A stretch of DNA of 64,000 nucleotides from Ornithodoros turicata (taxonomy: Eukaryota; Arthropoda; Arachnida; Ixodida; Argasidae), in the NCBI RefSeq assembly GCF_037126465.1, contig NC_088206.1, forward strand, positions 49,456,841 through 49,520,840, written 5' to 3'. Below the pieces are notes generated by a model that made no database searches, had not been told where the DNA came from, and worked only from the letters and a program-made list of their open reading frames with translations. The position numbers and the translations under genes were made by a program. Below are positions 10,647 to 20,665 of this stretch, in pieces (positions within the stretch are counted from its first letter, which is position 1; each line of letters begins with the position of its first letter).

Positions 10647-10705
10647 GGCGGTATCTCCGTCAGCAGTGCGGACAAAGAGGGAACGACCCCCGGGAACTGT
10701 TAGGG

Positions 10706-12767
10706 GGGGGGGATATGTTTATTAAGAAAAAAAGAAAGGAAAGGTTAGCCAGGCAAAGAGCCGGCTTGCTATTCCGAAAAAAAGGGGGAAGGGGCAAACG
10801 AAAAAGAAAAGGAAGGAAAAAGAAAAGAAAAAGAAAAAAGAAAAAGGGGGATCGAAACAGAGGAAAGAGGAAAACAAAAGGAAAGGAAAGGGAAAGAAAA
10901 CAAGAAACAAAAAGAAAGGAAAGGAAAAGAAAAGAGAAACGAAAGGAAAGAAAGGAGAAACACAAAGAAAGAAAAGAGAAACACAAAGAAAGAAAAGAGA
11001 AACAGAAAGAAAGAAAAGAGAAACAAAAAGAAAGAAGAGAATAAACACTAGCACAACGTTACAGGCAGTTCACGAGTCCTGAGACTCGGAGAAAACCGAG
11101 GAGAGCGGCAGTGACAGCCCACTGGTTGGGGTGCAAGACGGCGCCAAGAAGAGCGGCCAACGAAAAGTCGTTACAACCAATCTGGAGCAGACGGCAACGG
11201 AGGGTGTCCCTATGTTGAAGGTGCTGCTGGCAATACAGGAGTTGGTGTGGGATGTCCGCTTCCACTCCACAGACATTACAGTTTGGTGAATTTAGCCGAC
11301 CCATCTTGAAGAGAAGTGAGGGTGTACGGGCAACATTGAGACGTAGGCGGTGGAGAAGGGATTCTTCTTTACGGCTGCGGTGGCAAGTGATGACGAACTC
11401 CATCAATGGGTCGATAGACCGTAGGAATGAATTGTAAGTTGTTGTTTCGGCACGGAACTGCTGAGCACATGTGGCACACCGACGGCGTATGTGTAGACGG
11501 CATGTTGAGGCTGTAAGCGGCAGAGGTGCCAGGGCCGAAGTGTCATCAGACCCAGCGCGTCTCGCTACTGCGTCTGCTCGGGTATTTCCATACACGCCTA
11601 CGTGGCCAGGGACCCATTGAAACGTGATGTTGTAACCAGTGGCGAAGAGTTCATTGAATTTTTGAAGCGTCATGGTATGCAAATCGCTTATTATGCTGGG
11701 GCGAGATGACGACAACATATCTAGTGATGCCTTGCTGTCTGTAAGAATGACCCACGTTCCGTGCCCGGATTCTGTAATATGCTCCAGTGCTGCCAGGATA
11801 CCAAACAGTTCGGCTTCTGTCGAGGACACTGTATAGGGGAGTTTGAAACCGTGGCCCAGGTCTTCATCCGGAATGTAGAAAGCCGCGCTCGAACTACCTT
11901 CGGTTACCGAGCCATCTGTGTATATATGGCGACTTAGTCGATGTGTTGCGGCGAGGTGCTCCAGTGTGAGCTGGTGGGCCACGACTGTGGGGACGTCTTT
12001 CTTGCGTTGGAGTCCAGGGATGTTAGAGTGAATACAGGGTCTTTCAAGAGTCCACATCGCCGGTGCGTAGGATGGTGTAGACGCGGGAGATGGAATGCTC
12101 CCTTTCAGGCGGGCAATGGCACTGCCGAAAGCAGACGCCGGGCAGTCCTCATCAATGCGACAAAGAGAGTGGAGCGGGTGCCGTGTAATGTAGCGTGTAT
12201 AAGCGCGGAGGGTATCACCATCCCGCAGTATGTGAACCGGCTGCTCTCGCGCCTCTGCCAAGACAGAATACGTCTCCGTTGTCCTGGGGACTCCCAAACA
12301 GACACGGAGACTACGGGCCTGGATGTTGAGCAGTTCCTGTTCTTGGGTTCGACTTAGACCATGCAGGATGGGTAAGCTGTACCGCAATGTCCCCAACACC
12401 AGGGCCTGATGGACACGATAGAGGTCAGAACATGACGGGCCCCAGGATGCACCAGCAATACGCCTGAGTACATTTACCAAACCGTTTGCCTTGGTAGCAA
12501 GCAGCTTCACATGCTGGGACCACGTCAGGCCACGGTCAATTGTAATCCCCAGGTATCGGCAGGTCGTGACAAAGGTCAGGGGTGAGCCATCAATGAAAAG
12601 CGGGTACTTATGAAATGATCTTCGTGAGAATGCCATGGCTACTGTCTTGCTAGGCGAGACAACCAAGCCGCGGTGCAAAAGGTATCTTGAAATGATGTCT
12701 AATGAACCTTGTAGTCGGCGTTGGATCGTATCACGCCGAACGGCGGAAGTCCAGATAGAACTGTCCA
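10706..12767 (-). mobile_element. LINE-A copy 2, 5'-truncated, frame intact
   Basis: The element runs from the G-run at 10703-10711 (its 3' end, AATAAACATATCC followed by C on the minus strand) through a 340-bp pyrimidine-rich 3' region to an open frame that starts just after the YADD motif. It is flanked by GAACTGTTAGGG at 10694-10705 and 12768-12779, a plausible 12-bp target duplication. It lies directly upstream of copy 1 in the same orientation. The lack of frameshifts suggests it is younger than copy 1. Confidence 0.85.
11059..12678 (-). CDS. LINE-A ORF2 C-terminal part: RT thumb, RNase H, zinc knuckle
   Basis: The 539-codon frame has no true ATG start; it is the 3' part of ORF2, open on its 5' side to about 12755, where the insertion is truncated. 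Residues 1-60 are the end of the reverse transcriptase palm and thumb (RYLGITIDRGLTW). RNase H spans about 250-375, with the four acidic catalytic residues in place: D255 (TDGS), E290 (TEAELF), D314 (TDSK) and D369 (TRADAV). The C-terminal knuckle uses C467, C470, H478 and C483. The protein would digest the RNA strand during retrotransposition, but without endonuclease and YADD this copy cannot move itself. Confidence 0.9.
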   Translation of the reverse strand: MHRGLVVSPSKTVAMAFSRRSFHKYPLFIDGSPLTFVTTCRYLGITIDRGLTWSQHVKLLATKANGLVNVLRRIAGASWGPSCSDLYRVHQALVLGTLRYSLPILHGLSRTQEQELLNIQARSLRVCLGVPRTTETYSVLAEAREQPVHILRDGDTLRAYTRYITRHPLHSLCRIDEDCPASAFGSAIARLKGSIPSPASTPSYAPAMWTLERPCIHSNIPGLQRKKDVPTVVAHQLTLEHLAATHRLSRHIYTDGSVTEGSSSAAFYIPDEDLGHGFKLPYTVSSTEAELFGILAALEHITESGHGTWVILTDSKASLDMLSSSRPSIISDLHTMTLQKFNELFATGYNITFQWVPGHVGVYGNTRADAVARRAGSDDTSALAPLPLTASTCRLHIRRRCATCAQQFRAETTTYNSFLRSIDPLMEFVITCHRSRKEESLLHRLRLNVARTPSLLFKMGRLNSPNCNVCGVEADIPHQLLYCQQHLQHRDTLRCRLLQIGCNDFSLAALLGAVLHPNQWAVTAALLGFLRVSGLVNCL

Positions 12768-12780
12768 GAACTGTTAGGGC

Positions 12781-13750
12781 TATTTGTAATCGTAATACGA
12801 ATCAAGATTGCGTAATATTGCGGTTCGCAATATGTGTGCACGTCTATCGTACCAAAAGCAGCTTACAAACTCTCGTCTGCCAACCACATTTTCGCGTGGC
12901 TGCTTCCCAGATTTAATTCTCAATTATTTATTTGACGGGTGCCCATGAACAACTATGATTGGTCTAAGTGATGGTACACCGCACTAAAAAGAAGAGAAAC
13001 ATCATAATAGCAACACAAACATTACACAACAAGGATGACTAAGTTCATCTTAAATCCCTGGTTGCAGGTGAGAGCCATCTGTAGTTCAAATCGCAATCCC
13101 CGCAACAGCGCCTGCATTGTTGCTGCGACGTTGAAATGCGTCCTCTCCCAGTCGCGTCGAAAAATAGGGATCACCACCCTCGAAATGTGCTCGGCATAAA
13201 TTTCTCTGGCCGTAGTATACATGGTTACACGATCGTCCATACTGGAGGGGGGCTGTCGACAAGTTCTGCGGAGCACGCGACCGTTATTTGGTTTACAACT
13301 TTTAATGAGCGCTCTCTCGTTAGCTAAGAGGCACTCGTCCTGAATATTGCATGAGTCGAACGGAGCAACCCCCACAATCCAGTGAATTATGCAGCGAGCT
13401 ATCTGCTCGTCCGAACTTCTTTCCTTGGTTGTTAGGAAGGGAAGATTAGCCAATACGCGGGGATTAAGGGACAATTTGCGACTCTGTGTTTGAAAGAACA
13501 CGTCTTTAGTTACCCGCAGCTCGGTTTTCGGGAAGCAACGAAGTCTGTGATATCCCGCGTAACAGTATAAATTTTATGGTTCTTTAAAGTTAAACCGAGC
13601 ACGTCGAGTATTTTATTCACCTCGCTGTTTAATGAGACCGGGCGCTGTTTTGGTGAGATTATGGTGACTACCCTACGTCATCATCAGTCAATGTTGTGTA
13701 AATAGGGTGCGGCTTTTCTTAACAGGTTGCTCTTTGTCAAGGTGTACACC
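12781..13750. other. Unassigned sequence
   Basis: A minus-strand open frame of about 159 codons (13022-13501) is the longest feature. It has no motif I recognise and could be chance or a decayed element. The rest shows no gene or clear repeat. Confidence 0.4.
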
Positions 13751-13751
13751 A

Positions 13752-13964
13752 TAACAAAAGAACTTCAGCACATAGCACACTCCTAGCCAACCATCATTCC
13801 GAATGATATAATCATGTGTCCTGATTTTTGTGTCTTGACAGACACATTACATGTTCCAGATAGGCATCACCCCCTGTTTTGAACAAATCAGGACTCAGAA
13901 TGGTATTATACGGAATGGTGGCTGGCTAGGAGCGTGCTGAAATGTGGTGAAGTTCTGTTTTAAG
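13752..13964. mobile_element. Family M element, degraded
   Basis: Both arms are recognisable (AACTTCAGCACATAGCAC and CTGGCTAGGAGCGTGC), along with CCTGATTT and AAATCAGG in opposite orientation. The centre lacks the CGTACGCC core and the terminal CACTCT is lost. An old copy. Confidence 0.7.
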
Positions 13965-13999
13965 TCTTTTTTCCCCTTTACGTTTTAGGCTTTTTTGCG

Positions 14000-14090
14000 C
14001 ACTCTATAAAAACATATGGGGGGGGGGGGGCGGTCGAACTAGCATGCCGTTGGTGGCCGCACTCAAGTGGGCATCGTCACGACTATTGAC
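14000..14090 (-). mobile_element. M terminus with a SINE tail inserted
   Basis: CACTCTATAAAAACATAT at 14000 is an M end. It is followed by a G-run and then, on the minus strand, the 3' part of the second SINE type (GTGCGGCCACCAACGGCA; GTCGTGACGATGCCC). The same pairing, M end plus reversed SINE tail, recurs at 57566 and 60394. Confidence 0.6.
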
Positions 14091-14194
14091 TATTGCAAAA
14101 AAAAAAAAAAAAAAGAAACGAAGAGAAAAAAAAGGGGGGGGGGCGGAGAAGAGAGTTGACTAGTTCAAAGTGAGGCATAGGCAGGATGAACGAT

Positions 14195-14435
14195 ACTAAA
14201 CAGCACTTCACTGCATAGCACGCTGTGCGCCAACCATTGCCATGAATGATAGGGCACCGCTTCTTATTCGGAGAGAGAGGGGGACGTACGCTTTTTTGTA
14301 GAAATTATCGTGTATCCAAATGGACGCGAAAAAGCGTAGGTCCCCCATCTCTTCGAATCAGAAGCGAAAACCTGATGATTCATGGCAATGGTCGGCGCCC
14401 AGCGTGCTACGCGGTGAAGTCCTGTTTTTAGAGTG
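14195..14435. mobile_element. Family M element, second subfamily
   Basis: The outer arms match the main family (CACTTCACTGCATAGCACGC; GCTACGCGGTGAAGTCC, then TTTTTAGAGTG at the right end). The inner arms read GCTTCTTATTCGGAGAGAG instead of GATTTGTTGAAAACGGG. The two arms are still complementary around a short centre, with ACGTACGC in place of the usual core. Related copies lie at 31748 and 63480. Confidence 0.75.
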
Positions 14436-14796
14436 TGAGTAGAATATAAGGAACCGGTTTTTATACAACCATAGAACCGGACATTTTTAAAGAATAAAAA
14501 GTACCGTTTTTTTTGTTTTTTTTTAGTTTTACTCATTCGTGCGTTCCTTGAGCATCAATCGGAGCAAATCTGAGATGGTTCTTCGAGGAGTACTTCTTTC
14601 CAGTTCCAACAACAGTGAGATTTCTATTACGCTTACGGACTAGTTGTGGTCCCCGTTAGTAACAAAATGGGCTCAAACGTACGCTAATATCATTGCAACC
14701 TCATACATATATCACTGGCTTTGCACTGGGCTTTCGGTGGTGAGTCGCTCACCCTGACAGCAGGACATCACGCCACGTGACCTTCCGATGCCAGTC

Positions 14797-14882
14797 GCTC
14801 AAACGTCGCCTGCCTGCGCACTGCTGACGATGGCCCAATAAGGCCGAAACAGCTGTCCAGTGCTGGTATGGCGACGTTGAGC
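14797..14882 (+). other. Highly structured motif resembling a hammerhead core
   Basis: A 13-bp stem with one bulge joins GCTCAAACGTCGCC (14797-14810) to GGCGACGTTGAGC (14870-14882). Inside it GCACTG (14818-14823) pairs with CAGTGC (14858-14863). The inner hairpin carries CTGACGA (14824-14830), a GGCC/GGCC stem and GAAAC (14846-14850), the order of conserved hammerhead ribozyme residues. The pairing of the flanks is not that of a standard hammerhead, so activity is doubtful. Penelope-like elements are known to carry hammerhead motifs, so a retroelement relic is possible. Confidence 0.4.
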
Positions 14883-14885
14883 ACT

Positions 14886-15920
14886 TATAAATGCAACCTC
14901 ATCATAAGGTCGTTAAAGTGACTATCGCATCCGGGAACGTATGTATGATACCGATAGGGTAATGTTCGTCACCGCTTCAGAATCAATTTCGCCAAATTTC
15001 TCTTCCGAAAACAGCTTACATATTAAATAACCGAGTTTTAAAGGTTCGCATTCCATCTGCAGCCAACACGATGATGACGTAAGTCAGGCAGACGAATGGG
15101 AGGGCAGCGCAGGCGATTGTCTCCGAGGTCGTCTGCTTGGCGTTCGCATCGCAATACGCTAGGTGAAAAGTACTCGGTAAATACGCTGACTTTCGCTTAC
15201 CAGTGTGTATCCTGACGACGTAACCATGTTGCGTAAAACACGGTGTTACGCTCCTGGCTGTACGAACACGTTCGACGCTAACCATAAACAACATTCTGCG
15301 AGCCGACCACAGAGAAGACGCCGTCCCTAAGCATTCCGGCTCGCTCGCCCGCCCGGCTGTCGGTCGGTCGCCAAGGCTACAAAGATCCCTCCGGCCGCTC
15401 CATGATTGGTCTCCTCCGCGTCAAAGCGCGCGCAGTGATTGGCCTCGTCCGGGTGATGTTTCCAGAGAGGGGATCCCGAAATGCGTCGTCTGCTCTTGCC
15501 AAGTTTTATATCAAACTGCACAGGAACGACGTTATTATCAGTGATGAACGCGGAGTAAAACGGCACTACAGTTTCGGAATCGACCGGAACGGATGCGATA
15601 GTCCCTTTAAGTACAGTCTTGCTCTATGCATATAATTTTAAATGTATGATAGATTATATGTATACGTGAGGAAGTTCTCTATGACCTGGCCGGGCAGCCT
15701 TCTGTGATATTAATATTTATATATATCCTCCACAATCCCCCTTAGTCTTGTGGAAGGCGACGCTGTCCCCGACTGTCGACCCCTGTAACATGTAAATGAA
15801 ACTTAGTTCTCTCCCGTAATTAGTTGTAATCAATTATTTTTATAACTCTCCCTCAAGGCTTCTGAACCCCTTCTTTACCTTTTCTGTCCATCCGTACCCG
15901 TACCCCCCTGAAATCATCAG
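14886..15920. other. No recognisable gene
   Basis: About 1 kb without a recognisable coding motif or repeat boundary. A GC-richer part at 15330-15500 shows no domain. Confidence 0.45.
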
Positions 15921-15926
15921 CATATA

Positions 15927-16137
15927 CAGGGTGTTCAAAATTAAGCTTTCACGGGTGCTACGCAAACACAGCGATGACAGGAAACCTGATGATAACTTTA
16001 CGCTAGTTGTGTAAGAAACAGGTGCTGCTAATTATGTAGAACCGGTTTCTTACTCAAGGAACAGAAAAAATAGTACCAGTTTTCCTTTGTTCGCCTATTT
16101 ACAAAGTGCTAGTGAAAGCTTAATTTTGAACACCATG
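15927..16137. mobile_element. Short mariner-type MITE
   Basis: The ends CAGGGTGTTCAAAATTAAGC and its near-complement ending GAACACCATG are flanked by TA at 15925-15926 and 16138-16139. The 211-bp interior has no coding capacity. About 25 bp of each end are paired. It is a separate family from the longer mariner-type elements, since it lacks their subterminal block. Confidence 0.85.
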
Positions 16138-16151
16138 TATATATATATATA

Positions 16152-16706
16152 CAGGGTGATCCACCAACCATGATAGAAATTCATAGTAAAAAACGTAGGC
16201 CCCGGAGAGACATGCGGTGAAAGGATTTTTTCTGTCAATAACTTTTGCCACATATTGGTGACATTTTTATTTCATTTCAATTGACGGAAAGTTAATTTCT
16301 TGAATTGAACTCCGAAATTTCCCAAGGCAACCAAACGTTTTCTTTGCGGAAATGGGTTCCCCGTGGTCACTTTACTCAGTATAGCACATAATCCCACTCG
16401 TAATGCAATGGAATTGGACTCCGGATTTTTCCAAGACAACCTAACGTTTTCTTTGCGGAAATGGGTTCCCCGAGGTCTTTTTACTCAGTATAGCACATAA
16501 TCCCTCTAGTAATGCAATGGCAATTGCCGAAATAAATTCGCCGAAAATCCGTGGAAATGAGCCCTTGGCTCCGCCTCTTTTTTGACGGCTCGTAGTTTGA
16601 GCGCAAAGCTTCGAAGAAAGGAGGTTACATTGACACGCCACAAGAGGGGGGGGGGGGGGGGGTTGGCGCCACGAATTATCCAGCCGGGGCGGTGGGACAC
16701 CCGGTG
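16152..16706. mobile_element. Mariner-type element with internal tandem duplication
   Basis: It starts TA-CAGGGTGATCCACC and ends GGGACACCCGGTG-TA, roughly complementary ends. The shared subterminal block (TTGAACTCCGAAATTTCCCAA, ACGTTTTC) lies about 150 bp from the left end and is then repeated about 112 bp further on. Units at about 16296-16407 and 16411-16520 differ at several bases. The right arm looks shortened. No transposase frame. Confidence 0.75.
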
Positions 16707-16984
16707 TACAGGGTGTTTCACAAAACGTGTCATTCGGACTTTATAAAAAAAAAACGGGGCGACTGAAAAATACGGGGTAAACGGCATTTGTGTGGCAACT
16801 AAATTTGCCACCTTGCAAAAATATTTTCATTTGATTTTAATTAAAATAAATTGAATTTCTTTAATTGAACTCCAAAATTTCCCAAGTATACCTAACGTTT
16901 TTTTTTTTCTTTTACAGAATTAGAGAGCCCGTAGCGAACTTAGTCAGATCCACTAAGAAATCCGCTCGATATTGCAAATGGAAC

Positions 16985-19978
16985 AACAACAACATATATA
17001 TTGTGATGATGAAGTGGGGAGGTTTTCCACTCTAGGAGTGGAACGCTACCCCATAGCTAGGGGTCTAATATGAGTGGTGACAATGATCAGTGATGACGAT
17101 GAGAGATGACGGGAATGATCGAAGTGGCGATGACGATGCTGGACGTGATCGTGGTGGTGGGAGTGTCCGAGGGCGCTGCTGGGGTCATAGTGAGTCCTTT
17201 AGGCCTGTCGCCTCAAAGAAGTCAACCACGTGACGTAATGCCGCCCTGGAGTCGGCCGCGGTGTCCCAAGGGCCGAGGATGGTCGACAAGTTGAAGGGGC
17301 GGCAGCCAAGGGTGGCAAGCTGCGACTGCAGTGTACGCCTCTCGTTGACATAGGTCCGGCAGCGGAGGAGTATGTGCTCAACGTTGGCAAGTACGCCACA
17401 CTCGTTGCACATAGGGCTAGCCTCACAGCCTAGCTGGTATCGATAGGACGGAGTGAAGGCCACATTCAGACGTAGCCTGTGGATGAGTGACTTCAGAGGA
17501 CGAGGAAGCTTTGCAGGCAGTCGGTACGACAGCGTTGGGTCTACATTCCCCAAAGAGGACATAGTTGGAATGTCGTGTTGCCACTGTAGGGTAGACCAGG
17601 AATCGGACAAATGCCTGAGGAGGGATCTTCTGTCTCCTCTCGAGAGTATAATGGGCATAGAAGGTCGTTGTTGGTGTGCAGCGGCAGCGGCAGCGTCGGC
17701 CTCGTGGTTCCCAGTTATTCCGCAATGCCCTGGAACCCACTGAAAGGCAACGTAGTGGGAGCGATCTTGTAGGGACTTCAGGGCGCACAGGATGTCTATC
17801 ACCACTGAGGCAAGGGAACCGCGGATGCCCATGTTTTTAATGCACAGGAGAGCTGCTTTGGAGTCTGTGTAAATTACCCAGTGCCGCGGTTCACAGTCTT
17901 CCGCATATGTCAAAAATAACAAGATAGCATAAAGTTCAGCGGATGTCGATGAGGTACGGTGAGATAGACGACACCCACGTGTAACAGACTGGGATGGAAT
18001 GGCAAAGGCTGAAGATGAAGTGTCCCTGGTCGACGATCCATCCGTGTATACAGCGGTACTGTTGCGGTATTGAGCCTCGACGAAGCCAAGGGTAAGTTGC
18101 CTAAGAATAAAGTCAGGATAGTTCTTTTTGTTGTTCTTGAGACCGGGGATGGAGACAGTGACAGACGGCGATGGCAACGTCCATGGAGGCACTTTGGGTG
18201 CCGTCTGGTCGACTATGAATTTGGGGATATGAGGTCTGAATGATGTAACAGCAGCATGAACCGTCGCGTTCCGTCTAGCGTGTAGCTTGCGAATCAGAGT
18301 GTGACGGTTATGATGGGCACGTAGACGCAGATAGTGGCGTGCAGTTTCCCGAGTACGGAGAACCTCAATGGGGATGTCCCTGGCCTCAGCCACTACTAGA
18401 CGGGTTTCAGCGCCTCGTGGGACCCCAAGACATACCCGAAGGCTGCGCGCTAGCATGGCTCGAATCCTTTGAATCAGTGTCTGAGGAAGTCCGTGTAGGA
18501 CGGGAAGGCTGTACATCACTGAGCCACGGACCAGGGCATTGTGCAGCATGAGGAGATCCTTCTCGTCTCGCCCCCATCTCATACCTGCGAAGTGACGAAT
18601 CACGTTGACCCAGCGTTGGACTTTCTGTTCAATGACGTCTATGTGGCGCTTCCACGACAAATTCCATGATAGAGTCACGCCTAGGAACTTGTGATGCGTC
18701 ACCTGCTCCAGTGGGCTTCCACCGATATACAGGCGATATCTATGCATGTCTTTGCGCGTGAAGGCTAGAACTGCGCTTTTCTCTACGGATATCTCCATTC
18801 CTGCCTGGAGTAAGTAGAGGCGAATGGCATCTAACGTGCGCTGAAGACGCTGACGGAGTGCTGGACGGGAAGTGCCTGTAGTCCAAACACAGATGTCATC
18901 GGCATACAGGGACAAGTTGACTTTCCGCTGAATGCAGGTTCCAATGCCCGCCATAACGGCATTAAAGAGGAGCGGACTAAGGACGCTTCCTTGTGGTACC
19001 CCCTGAGAGATGGGGAATTGCTCTGTGTCGCCTTGTCTTGTCCGGACGAAAATACCTCGTTGACTGAGGAAATCGGCAATCCAAAGCAACGTTGTACGTG
19101 AGAGCGCAGCGCTGTATAGAGCATGTAAGATTGATGGATGGCTAACGGTGTCGTATGCTCTCTTAACATCAAGAAATACCGCCGCCGAGATCTTCCTGCC
19201 TCGTCGTGCCTCTTCCACCGACGTGACCAAGTCGAGGACAGAGTCTATCGAACTGCGGTGCCGTCGAAACCCAGCTTGCTCTTGAGGGAAGAAGGCACGG
19301 CTTTCGAGCCACCACTCAATTCTACGCAAGACCATTCTTTCCATAACTTTCCCCAAGCAGCTGGTCAGAGTTACCGGGCGAAATGATGCCAATTGGGATG
19401 GGTGTTTTCCTGGTTTTAGCAACGGTACCACTTGGCCGACTTTCCACTGCCTAGGAACCTGTCCATGCCTCCACGAGTGATTGAAGATGTTCAGCAGGGC
19501 CTGAAGGGAAGTAGGGTCAAGGTTTCGAATCACTGTGTATGTAATGGCGTCCGGGCCTGGAGAAGACTTCTTGCATGCAGCTGAAATGGCTGACGAAAGT
19601 TCTGCCACGGAGAAGTCCATATCCAAGGCAGGGACAGCTGCTGGGTTGGCATGCTCGAGAATAGATGTCACATGGGCTGTATGGGTTAGGTACTCCTCGG
19701 TGCTGGTTACATTGGCTCCCTTCGTAATGACACGGCAGAATTCCCTGGCCACCTCTTTCTCAGACGTAGATGTTAGGAGCGCAAGAGCTCCAAGTGGGTT
19801 CCGAACTGGAGGGTTCTCCTTTAAACTTCTTGCGACTCTCCATATCCGAGCAGGGCTCTCAAAAGGTGATAAGGAGCAACAGAAGTGCCGCCACCGTTGA
19901 CGGTCAAGGTTTCGGAGTTCTTTCTGGACAAGCCTACTCGCGCGTCTTGCTTCCTGTATATCAGAAAGATCTCCTGTC
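16985..19978 (-). mobile_element. I-group LINE copy inserted in a mariner arm
   Basis: A 15-bp perfect duplication TATTGCAAATGGAAC at 16970-16984 and 19979-19993 brackets the insert, so its limits are exact. On the minus strand it ends in a GTT-repeat tail, as LINE-C does. It is 5'-truncated before the reverse transcriptase start. The split mariner arm rejoins cleanly without it. Its protein is related to LINE-C but clearly diverged, so it is a sister family. Confidence 0.95.
17185..19752 (-). CDS. LINE ORF2, RT plus RNase H, 5'-truncated but uninterrupted
   Basis: An 855-codon frame, open on its 5' side to the truncation at about 19977 (upstream codons match LINE-C, e.g. RQRWRHFC). The reverse transcriptase spans about 55-350: FLDVKRAYD with D195, GVPQGSVLSPLLFN, and YADD with D285 and D286. 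RNase H spans about 565-695, with D571, E606, D630 and D686 all present. The C-terminal knuckle is C782, C785, H793 and C798 after RLRLNVAFTP. Apart from the missing N-terminal endonuclease, every catalytic residue checked is intact, which indicates a young insertion. Function: target-primed reverse transcription of its own RNA. Confidence 0.95.
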   Translation of the reverse strand: MAREFCRVITKGANVTSTEEYLTHTAHVTSILEHANPAAVPALDMDFSVAELSSAISAACKKSSPGPDAITYTVIRNLDPTSLQALLNIFNHSWRHGQVPRQWKVGQVVPLLKPGKHPSQLASFRPVTLTSCLGKVMERMVLRRIEWWLESRAFFPQEQAGFRRHRSSIDSVLDLVTSVEEARRGRKISAAVFLDVKRAYDTVSHPSILHALYSAALSRTTLLWIADFLSQRGIFVRTRQGDTEQFPISQGVPQGSVLSPLLFNAVMAGIGTCIQRKVNLSLYADDICVWTTGTSRPALRQRLQRTLDAIRLYLLQAGMEISVEKSAVLAFTRKDMHRYRLYIGGSPLEQVTHHKFLGVTLSWNLSWKRHIDVIEQKVQRWVNVIRHFAGMRWGRDEKDLLMLHNALVRGSVMYSLPVLHGLPQTLIQRIRAMLARSLRVCLGVPRGAETRLVVAEARDIPIEVLRTRETARHYLRLRAHHNRHTLIRKLHARRNATVHAAVTSFRPHIPKFIVDQTAPKVPPWTLPSPSVTVSIPGLKNNKKNYPDFILRQLTLGFVEAQYRNSTAVYTDGSSTRDTSSSAFAIPSQSVTRGCRLSHRTSSTSAELYAILLFLTYAEDCEPRHWVIYTDSKAALLCIKNMGIRGSLASVVIDILCALKSLQDRSHYVAFQWVPGHCGITGNHEADAAAAAAHQQRPSMPIILSRGDRRSLLRHLSDSWSTLQWQHDIPTMSSLGNVDPTLSYRLPAKLPRPLKSLIHRLRLNVAFTPSYRYQLGCEASPMCNECGVLANVEHILLRCRTYVNERRTLQSQLATLGCRPFNLSTILGPWDTAADSRAALRHVVDFFEATGLKDSL

Positions 19979-20284
19979 TATTGCAAATGGAACTGCCCAA
20001 AAAAGGTCCCGAAATTGAGGCTTCAAAGTTTCGGGTATTCAACGGCGCACCAAATCAGTCGCAAAGATGCGCAGAGAGGAGGACATGAACCTGCGCCCAT
20101 GAAAGATAGAAGGTCGAAAAAAAGAGGTCGAAAAAAAAATGAGGCGGAATATTTTTTTTTTTCAGCTTATCAACGTATGGTGGAATGTCATCCGCCTTGT
20201 TATCTGTGCTGCACGCCGGTCCGGCGATAAATTGTTCTAGCAGAATTATTTGACACCTTGCGTGTATTAGGAGCAGCGGTACTG

Positions 20285-20665
20285 ATGGCGAATTCTGTGT
20301 TCTCGAACGCCGAGAAAACAGGAATGATTTTAGCACTTGGCGCTGCCCTGAATATGAATTATGACAAAGGAGTCGCAAAATACAGCGAAATGTTTCCCCG
20401 CACAAGAGTCCTTAATTCTCACGCCATCAGACGGACATTTTTGCGACTCTCCTCTACTGGAAGTTTCAACCGTACACCTGAAAGCTATCACCGTTATGTC
20501 ACCTTTCGTGACAGTAGCCAAGCGAATAGAGTACGACAGGCTGTCGCCCAGGAACCTCATGTAAGCGTACGGGCCATCAACAGAATAACAGGGGTTTCAG
20601 CAACGACGGCCTGGAGAATTTTGCACCACGGCGGTTATCACCCTTACCACCGACGAACTGATTAG
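20285..20665 (+). pseudogene. Mariner-type transposase N-terminus (DUF4817-like HTH)
   Basis: From ATG at 20285 the protein starts MANSVFSNAEKTGMILALG and includes FPRTRVLNSHAIRRTFLRL, the pattern of the DUF4817 helix-turn-helix domain found at the N-terminus of arthropod Tc1/mariner-like transposases. A second helix-turn-helix follows (VSVRAINRITGVSATTAWRI), ending LHHGGYHPYHRRTD. A stop then comes and the whole DDE catalytic domain is missing. The domain would bind the inverted repeats. A truncated protein could in principle still bind ends, but there is no evidence it is expressed. Confidence 0.8.

Larger units (their letters stand above)
7613..10693 (-). mobile_element. LINE-A copy 1, 5'-truncated, broken, split by hAT
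   Basis: On the minus strand this copy starts inside the reverse transcriptase (GGVPQGSVLSPLLFN, then IYADDICIW near 10520). It continues through the thumb region, RNase H (TDASV; WVPGHVGLTGNTRADAAA near 8350) and the RLRLNVARTP zinc-knuckle segment near 8100, and ends in a purine-rich 3' region and G-run at 7613. Several frameshifts break the frame between 8000 and 9150. A hAT element at 9157-10105 splits it. The same 10-bp ACTGTTAGGG occurs at its 3' junction and again at its 5' junction. Confidence 0.9.

Noticed and set aside
10660..11054. Open frames of about 110 codons rich in K/R/E on one strand and F/L/S on the other
   Set aside because: Produced by the purine-rich LINE-A 3' untranslated region; not protein-like.
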